Assembly: GCA_902789245.1 (NCBI GenBank)
Contig: CADAND010000010.1
Location: forward strand, 73,323 to 137,322
Reading direction: 5' to 3'
Origin: an uncultured Bacteroidia bacterium
GTDB lineage: Bacteria > Bacteroidota > Bacteroidia > Bacteroidales > UBA932
Length of the DNA stretch: 64,000 nucleotides
In this document: positions 58,532-64,000 of the stretch, in pieces
Layout of the letters: every line of letters begins with the position of its first letter
Numbering within the stretch: position 1 is the first letter of the stretch
Made by a program: the position numbers and the translations under genes
The notes under the pieces: generated by a model
The model's input: only the letters and a program-made list of their open reading frames with translations
The model's database searches: none
Told to the model about the DNA's origin: nothing

Positions 58532-59844
58532 TACTTAAACAGGCATTTGCTCAAGGAGCGCAGGGCGCGTGCCTTGTCCTCCCCCTTCACGAGGAAGGAG
58601 ATGTTGTAGTTGCTGCCGCCGTAAGAAATCATACGCACGGGGATATCCTTCATGGCGTCCAGGGCACGGGACTCGAAGCCCACGTTCTCCCAGTCCATGT
58701 CGCCCACCACACAGATGATGCACATGTCCAGGTCCACGCCCACGGTGCCGTACTTCTTGAGGTCGTGGACGATTTCGCCGAGATGGCGCGTGTTGTCGAT
58801 CGACATCGACACGCCCACCTCCGAGGTGCAGATCATGTCGATGGAAGTCTGCCAGCTCTCGAAGATCTCGAAGACCTTGCGCAGGAAACCGTGCGCGAGG
58901 AGCATGCGGGAAGACTTGATGCGGATGGCGGTGATATTGTCCTTCGCGGCGATGGCCTTGATGGTGCCGGCCTCGGGGATATTGTCGATCAACGTGCCGG
59001 GAGCCTCAGGATCCATCGTATTGAGCAGGAGCACCGGAATGCCGGCGAACTTGGCCGGCTGGATGCAGGTCGGATGCAGGATCTTGGCACCGAAATAACC
59101 CAGCTCAGCGGCCTCCTCGAAATGGAGGTGACGCACGGCCGTGGTGTGGTCCACGATACGGGGATCGTTGTTGTGCATGCCGTCGATGTCGGTCCAGATC
59201 TGGATCTCCTCCGCGCCGACGGCCGCACCGATCAGCGAAGCGGTGTAGTCCGAGCCGCCGCGCTGCAGATTGTCGATCTCGTCGTGCGGATTGCGGCAGA
59301 TGAAGCCCTGCGTGAGGTAGAGCGGGGCCTTGGGATATTTCGCGAGCAGCGCGGTGAGCTTCTCCCGGATGTACTCCGTGTCAGGCTCGCCCTGGACGTC
59401 GATCTTCATGAAGTCGAGTGCCGGCAGCAGCTGCACCGCCACACCCTTCTCCTCCAGGTAGAAGGCCATCATGTGCGTGGACAAGAGCTCGCCCTGACCG
59501 ACGATGATCTTCGACTCCACTTGGGTGAAGAGCTTCTTGGTGAAGGTCTTGATATAATCGAACACGCCGTCGGCGTACTTCTGCGCCTTGTCACGCGCCT
59601 CGGCCGTGCTGTACAGCTCGGTGATCACGCCGCGGTACTTCTCAGCGAGGCGGTCGATGGTCTCGCGGGCGCCCTCGACGTTGCGGTTGAACAGGTAGTC
59701 GGAAATCTCCACCAGGGAGTTGGTCGTGCCGGACATGGCCGACAGGACAACGAAATTGCGGCCGCCGCGGGACACCAGGTCCGCGACATGCTGGATGCGC
59801 TGTGCGGACCCAACCGAGGTGCCGCCGAATTTCATAATTTTCAT
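58531..59844 (-). CDS. lysC: Aspartate kinase
   Basis: First step of the aspartate family pathway, aspartate to aspartyl phosphate. The 437-residue monofunctional enzyme starts MKIMKFGGTSVGS, the kinase signature, and contains RGGSDYTASLIGAAV. C-terminal ACT domains (about 300-437, including VGVSMSIDNTRHL) give feedback control, commonly by lysine or threonine. The start at 59844 is used; the much longer open frame upstream reads out of phase through metX. It sits 23 bases after metX. Confidence 0.95.
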   Translation of the reverse strand: MKIMKFGGTSVGSAQRIQHVADLVSRGGRNFVVLSAMSGTTNSLVEISDYLFNRNVEGARETIDRLAEKYRGVITELYSTAEARDKAQKYADGVFDYIKTFTKKLFTQVESKIIVGQGELLSTHMMAFYLEEKGVAVQLLPALDFMKIDVQGEPDTEYIREKLTALLAKYPKAPLYLTQGFICRNPHDEIDNLQRGGSDYTASLIGAAVGAEEIQIWTDIDGMHNNDPRIVDHTTAVRHLHFEEAAELGYFGAKILHPTCIQPAKFAGIPVLLLNTMDPEAPGTLIDNIPEAGTIKAIAAKDNITAIRIKSSRMLLAHGFLRKVFEIFESWQTSIDMICTSEVGVSMSIDNTRHLGEIVHDLKKYGTVGVDLDMCIICVVGDMDWENVGFESRALDAMKDIPVRMISYGGSNYNISFLVKGEDKARALRSLSKCLFK

Positions 59845-59867
59845 ATCCTTACAATGTTTTATCTTCA

Positions 59868-60902
59868 CTAACGGTTCTGATACTTGTCCAGCAGCGGCTG
59901 CAGGATGGCGGTGAGCTGATCGTTCTCGATCAGGAAGCCGTCGTGGCCGAATGCGGAGCTGATTTCCCGGTAAGCCGCCGTCTTGAGGGCAGCCACCGTG
60001 GCCCGGCCGTGGCTGGGCGGGAACAGCACGTCGCTGTCGATGCTGATCATCATGCAGTTGGCCTGGATGCGCGAGAGCGCCGCGTCCACCCCGCCCCGGC
60101 CCCGGCCGACGTTCATGCTGTCCAGGGCATAGGTGAGGTACCAGTAGCTGTAGGCGTCGAACGAGCGCCGCAGGAGCTTCAGGCCCTGGTAGCGCTGGTA
60201 CGAGCCGGCGCGGTCGGCGAACAGGGTATCCACCTCCGGCTCCGCCTGCGTGAGGTTGTAGCCGGCATAGGTACGGTAGGAGATGAGGGCGATGGAGCGC
60301 GCACAGGCAAGGCCCGCGGCGCCGCCGCCCAGATCCTTCGCTTCGCGGAAGGTCGGATCGGCCTCCAGCGCCATGCGCTGCGATTCGTTGAACGCCGTCA
60401 TGAAGGGCGGCACGCGCGTGGCCGTGGCCAGGAAGACCACGTCCCGCACCACCTCCGGCTCCATGATCACCCATTCCAAGGCCTGGAAGCCACCGATCGA
60501 CGGGCCGAGCATCAGGTCGATGTGCTCGATGCCCAGGTGCTTGCGCACCAGAATGTTGGCGCTCACGATGTCGCGCACCGTCGTGCGCGGGAAGTCGAAC
60601 AGATAGGGCCGGCCCGTCTTCGGGTTGACGCTGGCCGGGCCCGTCTCGCCGTAGGGCGAGCAGAGCATCGACGCGCAGACGATGAAGTAGCGGTCCGGAT
60701 CGAAGAGCTTGTCCTTGCCCACGAGCTGCGGCCACCAGTCCTCGGGATTGGAATTGCCGGTAAGCGCATGGCAAACCCAGACCACGATATCGCCCGGCCG
60801 GTAGTCCCGATCAGAGGTGTGATACACCAGCTCCAGGTGGTCGATCTGGCCGCCTGCTTCGAACTGGAAGGGTTTGTCTATGACAAGCTTGTTGTATCTC
60901 AT
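59868..60902 (-). CDS. metX: Homoserine O-acetyltransferase
   Basis: Activates homoserine for methionine synthesis by acylation. The 344-residue alpha/beta hydrolase has CHALTGNSNPEDWW near the N-terminus (oxyanion region). The nucleophile elbow is LGPSIGGFQALEW, the catalytic aspartate is in SIDSDVLFPP, and the histidine is in FGHDGFL. Acetyl versus succinyl specificity is not certain from sequence. It follows the aminotransferase gene by 5 bases. Confidence 0.93.
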   Translation of the reverse strand: MRYNKLVIDKPFQFEAGGQIDHLELVYHTSDRDYRPGDIVVWVCHALTGNSNPEDWWPQLVGKDKLFDPDRYFIVCASMLCSPYGETGPASVNPKTGRPYLFDFPRTTVRDIVSANILVRKHLGIEHIDLMLGPSIGGFQALEWVIMEPEVVRDVVFLATATRVPPFMTAFNESQRMALEADPTFREAKDLGGGAAGLACARSIALISYRTYAGYNLTQAEPEVDTLFADRAGSYQRYQGLKLLRRSFDAYSYWYLTYALDSMNVGRGRGGVDAALSRIQANCMMISIDSDVLFPPSHGRATVAALKTAAYREISSAFGHDGFLIENDQLTAILQPLLDKYQNR

Positions 60903-60907
60903 ATAAA

Positions 60908-62224
60908 CTATTTCTTCGGATGATCCCGCTCGAATTCAGCCATGCGCTCCTCGAGGACGGGATAGAGTTCTTCGCGCATCCGGCTCGTGCAGCCGCGCAC
61001 GCCCTGGCGGGTACTGCCCGTCGTAGACAGGGAGATGCTGCTGACGCCATAGTACATCAGCTCGACCACCAGTTCGTCGCCGCTCAGGCCGTCATAGCCC
61101 AGCGTGAAGAAGAAACCGTCCCCCACCTCGCGCGTCACGTCGCGGTCATAGACCACGGAGAAACCGTGCCGGCGGAAGATTTCCTTCATCCGGGCCGCCC
61201 GGCGCGCGTACTCGCGCGTGTCCTCCACGAAGTTGATCTTGCCCTCGCAGGAGAGCCGCAGCATCTCGGCGTAGCCGTACTGCGTCGTGGCCGTGCAGCC
61301 GCTCGTGATCATGTAGAGGATGGAGGCGGTGAGCGTGACGCCGAACACGCCGGCGTCCAGGTAACGCTTCGCCAGGGCCGGGTACTGCTTCTCGTAGAGT
61401 TTGTCGGAGATGCAGCAGAGCGCGATGCGCTGACCGGCGTAGCTGAAGATCTTGGATGCGGAGAGCATCAGGATGTAATTGTCCGTATAGCGCGCCACCG
61501 TAGGCAGGAAGGGGGCCTCGTAGGGATGGCCCAGCTCACGGCGGTAATCCATGCAGAAGTAAGCCAGGTCTTCCATCACGACGGCGTCGTACTTCGTGGC
61601 CAGTTCACCGATCACCTGCAGTTCTTCCTCCTCCAGGCAGATCCATGCGGGATTGTTGGGGTTGGAATACACGATGGCGGCGACATCGCCCGCGGCGAGT
61701 TCCTGCTCCAGCTTTTCGCGGAGCCGGGCGGCGCCGCGCCAGGCATAGATGTCGAATTCGCGCCAGCCGATGCCCAGCACGCGCAACTGCGACTTCTGGA
61801 TTGGGAAGCCCGGATCGACGAACAGCACCTTGTCCTTGCCGGGGATGCGCTGTGTGCAGGCGATGAACGAGCCGAAAGAGGCCGCCACGGAGCCCGTCGT
61901 GGGCACGCAGCCCCGCGGATTGATGTCGATATCGATAAAGGCCTTGATGAACGCGGAAGCGGCCTGTTTGAGCTCGGGCACGCCGGCAGCGGCCGGATAC
62001 TGCGAGCCGATCCCGCTGTCCAGCGCCCGCTTCTCGGCTTCGACGCCGTAGCGGTTGATGGGCAGGCCGGGCGATCCCTGGTCCATCCGGACGAAGGGAA
62101 TCCCCGTCTTCTGCTCCAGGTACGACGCCGCGAGGAGGATCTCTCCGATCGTGGCGGTGGACAGGTCCGCTATGTTGTTGACGCGACAGGCCTCGGCGAC
62201 CAGCGCTTCGCTGAAAATCTTCAT
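60908..62224 (-). CDS. PLP-dependent aminotransferase, fold type I
   Basis: A 438-residue aminotransferase of class I/II. The PLP lysine is in SASKIFSYAGQR, VYSNPNNPAW is the NPxNP substrate loop, and SISLSTTGSTRQGVRGCTSR near the C-terminus carries the carboxylate-binding arginine. The operon contains aspartate-family and branched-chain genes, so an aspartate, diaminopimelate or branched-chain donor is possible, but none can be assigned from sequence. ATG at 62224 is 2 bases after the ilvE stop. Confidence 0.88.
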   Translation of the reverse strand: MKIFSEALVAEACRVNNIADLSTATIGEILLAASYLEQKTGIPFVRMDQGSPGLPINRYGVEAEKRALDSGIGSQYPAAAGVPELKQAASAFIKAFIDIDINPRGCVPTTGSVAASFGSFIACTQRIPGKDKVLFVDPGFPIQKSQLRVLGIGWREFDIYAWRGAARLREKLEQELAAGDVAAIVYSNPNNPAWICLEEEELQVIGELATKYDAVVMEDLAYFCMDYRRELGHPYEAPFLPTVARYTDNYILMLSASKIFSYAGQRIALCCISDKLYEKQYPALAKRYLDAGVFGVTLTASILYMITSGCTATTQYGYAEMLRLSCEGKINFVEDTREYARRAARMKEIFRRHGFSVVYDRDVTREVGDGFFFTLGYDGLSGDELVVELMYYGVSSISLSTTGSTRQGVRGCTSRMREELYPVLEERMAEFERDHPKK

Positions 62225-62226
62225 CC

Positions 62227-63261
62227 TTAGATCTTGTAGCACCAGCCGTGAGCGTCTTCGATCTCACCGAACTGGATACCGGTAATTCTCTTGTAGAGTT
62301 TGGTGCAGACGGGGCCCACGGCGCCGTCTTCCTCGTAGCGGAAGCTGCGGGACACCGCCGGCTCCCGGAGGACGGGCTTCATGTCGATGTGCGACATCGG
62401 GGTGATGACCACGGCCGTGCCGCAGCCGCCGGCCTCTTCGAACTCGGCGAGCTCCTCGAGGGGCACCGGACGCTTCTCGACCTTCATGCCGAAATCCGCG
62501 GCGCATTCCTGCAGCGTCAGGTTGGTGATGGAGGGCAGCACGCTGTCGGACAGCGGCGTCACATAGGTATTATCCTTGATGCCGAAGAAGTTGGAGGAGC
62601 CGAACTCGTCCACGAACTGACGCGTCGCGGAATTGAGGTAAAGCAGTTCGGCATAACCCTGCTCATGGGCGATCTGGTAAGGCACGAAGGTGCCGGCGTA
62701 GTTGGCGCTGAGCTTGTAGGAGCCCGTACCCTTCGGCGCGGCGCGGTCGAAGTCGCCGGGAATCACGGCGGCGGCGGAGCGCAGGTGGGCGCCGTAGTAG
62801 GAGCCGGCAGGGGCGCACATGACGGCCAGGATCACCTCCGGGTAAGGCACCAGCTGCATCTGCGGATGCGGAGCGAAAAGCAGCGGACGCAGGTACAGCG
62901 AAGCCTGGTGCCCGTAGGGCGGCAGGAACTCCATATTGTTCTTGACGCAGAGCTCACACATCTTGATGAACATTTCCTCCGACGGCGCGGGCAGTCCGAG
63001 GAAACGGGCGGAACGAGCCATGCGGGCGGCGTTCTTGTCCGGACGGAACATGACGACGCTGCCGTCCTTCTGGGTGAAAGCCTTCAGGCCCTCGAAGCAG
63101 GAAATGGCGTAGTGCAGTCCCTGCGTAAACGGGTCGATGGTGAAAGAAAAGGTCTCGGTGGTCTGGATGTCAGACCAGGCGCCGTCCCGGTAATGTGCCA
63201 GGACAACGGTGCGCGTACGATAGGCGTCGAAGCCTAAAGAATCCCAATCTATCTGAGCCAT
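62227..63261 (-). CDS. ilvE: Branched-chain amino acid aminotransferase
   Basis: Fold type IV PLP enzyme interconverting branched-chain amino and keto acids. The 344-residue protein has HYAISCFEGLKAF near residue 50 and the PLP lysine in GTGSYKLSANYAG. FVDEFGSSNFFGI and EEAGGCGTAVVITPM follow, all typical of the eukaryote-like BCAT2 group. It follows leuB by 24 bases. Confidence 0.96.
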   Translation of the reverse strand: MAQIDWDSLGFDAYRTRTVVLAHYRDGAWSDIQTTETFSFTIDPFTQGLHYAISCFEGLKAFTQKDGSVVMFRPDKNAARMARSARFLGLPAPSEEMFIKMCELCVKNNMEFLPPYGHQASLYLRPLLFAPHPQMQLVPYPEVILAVMCAPAGSYYGAHLRSAAAVIPGDFDRAAPKGTGSYKLSANYAGTFVPYQIAHEQGYAELLYLNSATRQFVDEFGSSNFFGIKDNTYVTPLSDSVLPSITNLTLQECAADFGMKVEKRPVPLEELAEFEEAGGCGTAVVITPMSHIDMKPVLREPAVSRSFRYEEDGAVGPVCTKLYKRITGIQFGEIEDAHGWCYKI

Positions 63262-63285
63262 AACTTAAACTTATATTACCGTTTT

Positions 63286-64000
63286 TTAGATGTGTTTTGC
63301 CACCCAATCACCCACTTCCTCGGTCGTGTGAGCGACGCCGGAAGCAGCCAAATCTTCTGTGACATAATTGTTTTCAATACTGGCAGTCACCGCATTACGT
63401 ATTGCCCGTCCTTCTTCCATCATACCGAAGGCATATTCGAACATCATCGCGGCCGAAAGGATGGCTGCGAGGGGGTTCGCAATGTTCTTGCCGGCGGCCT
63501 GCGGCCAGGAACCGTGGATGGGTTCGTACACGCCGGTCTTCTCGCCGACAGAGGCGGAAGCAAGCAGGCCCATCGAGCCGGAGACCACGCTGGCCTCGTC
63601 GGTGAGGATATCGCCGAAGGTGTTCTCCGTCACGACGACGTCGAAGAATTTCGGGCCCGTGATGAGCTTCATCGCGGCATTGTCCACGTACATGTAGTCC
63701 GTGGTGACCTCGGGATAATTCGGGGCCATCTCCTGGGCGATCTGGCGCCACAGGCGGGAGGACTCGAGCACGTTGGCCTTGTCCACCACGGTGAGGTGCT
63801 TCCGGCGGCGCATGGCATATTCGAAAGCCTGCTTGAGGATGCGCTCGATCTCGTAGCGGTGATAGATGTTCGTATCGAAGGCGGTGTCGCCTCCGTCGAG
63901 GCGGCCCTTGTCGCCGAAATACATACCGCCCGTCAGCTCGCGGAGCACGAGGAAGTCGGCTCCGTCCACCAGGTCCTCCTTGAGCGGGGACTTGTGGACC
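63286..64000 (-). CDS. leuB: 3-isopropylmalate dehydrogenase, C-terminal two thirds (cut by window end)
   Basis: Third leucine-specific enzyme, oxidising 3-isopropylmalate with NAD. The frame is open to the window edge and reads [20 protein letters not shown] at its start, so about 120 N-terminal residues are missing. [10 protein letters not shown], the metal-binding [26 protein letters not shown] and [18 protein letters not shown] are LeuB signatures. It is the first visible gene of the leuB-ilvE-aminotransferase-metX-lysC-lysA operon. Confidence 0.95.
   Translation of the reverse strand, partial: VHKSPLKEDLVDGADFLVLRELTGGMYFGDKGRLDGGDTAFDTNIYHRYEIERILKQAFEYAMRRRKHLTVVDKANVLESSRLWRQIAQEMAPNYPEVTTDYMYVDNAAMKLITGPKFFDVVVTENTFGDILTDEASVVSGSMGLLASASVGEKTGVYEPIHGSWPQAAGKNIANPLAAILSAAMMFEYAFGMMEEGRAIRNAVTASIENNYVTEDLAASGVAHTTEEVGDWVAKHI

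Noticed and set aside
59845-60774. N-terminal extension of aspartate kinase through metX
   Set aside because: The kinase signature begins at the ATG at 59844, and the extension is an out-of-phase reading of metX.

Overview
The window is a GC-rich chromosomal segment of a member of the Bacteroidales. The evidence is a short primary sigma factor without region 1.1, many promoter boxes of the Bacteroidetes type TAnnTTTG just upstream of genes, a type III glutamine synthetase, a TonB-dependent receptor with an N-terminal carboxypeptidase-like domain, LytTR and YARHG proteins, and outer-membrane beta-barrels. Family or genus cannot be fixed from the sequence alone. Most genes are housekeeping and densely packed, and many adjacent stops and starts overlap by 1 to 8 bases.

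Layout. 1-4.2 kb (minus): the start of a YgiQ-like radical SAM gene, argS, the primary sigma factor gene and an HtrA protease. 4.3-8.5 kb (plus): dnaN with a DnaQ-like exonuclease, a beta-barrel protein and nhaA, then tRNA-Thr(CGT). 8.6-16.5 kb: a YARHG protein, a CyuA-family desulfidase, an AbrB-like regulator with an acyltransferase, a YpfJ-type metalloprotease, a BASS transporter, an HI0933-type flavoprotein, the SRP RNA and cytidine deaminase. 16.6-21.4 kb: mnmA, then a membrane LytTR regulator, a TonB-dependent receptor and a small secreted protein. 21.4-22.5 kb: a REP-associated tyrosine transposase (RAYT) flanked by paired REP palindromes. 22.6-34.6 kb: SGNH hydrolase, FAD dehydrogenase, tsaD, tamB, an RsmI-like methylase, mtaB, an MBL hydrolase and thiL.

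34.7-52.3 kb (all minus) is a large nitrogen and glutamine cluster: glnA (type III), gltB, gltD, pyrG, a PII gene, amt, a TorF-like outer-membrane protein, asnB, purF and glmS. It joins ammonium uptake, PII sensing, GS-GOGAT assimilation and five glutamine-using amidotransferases. 52.7-57.3 kb (plus): nadE (also glutamine-dependent), an AGCS symporter, a thioesterase and an inositol-phosphatase family protein. 57.4-64 kb (minus): an amino-acid operon with leuB (cut by the window end), ilvE, an aminotransferase, metX, lysC and lysA.

The most unusual content is repetitive. (i) A palindromic element with inverted ends lies inside the reading frames of two different flavoprotein genes, in opposite orientations, without breaking either frame. 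(ii) Five 28-nt REPs occur, four of them in two identically spaced pairs around the RAYT gene; REPs supply the stop codons of the RAYT and of the gene before it. (iii) Four units phased at exactly 20 bp lie between the LytTR regulator and its neighbouring TonB receptor. (iv) Other dispersed repeats extend or interrupt the 3' ends of thiL and the RsmI-like gene. Several promoter boxes are embedded in inverted repeats or lie 4-8 bases from the start codon.
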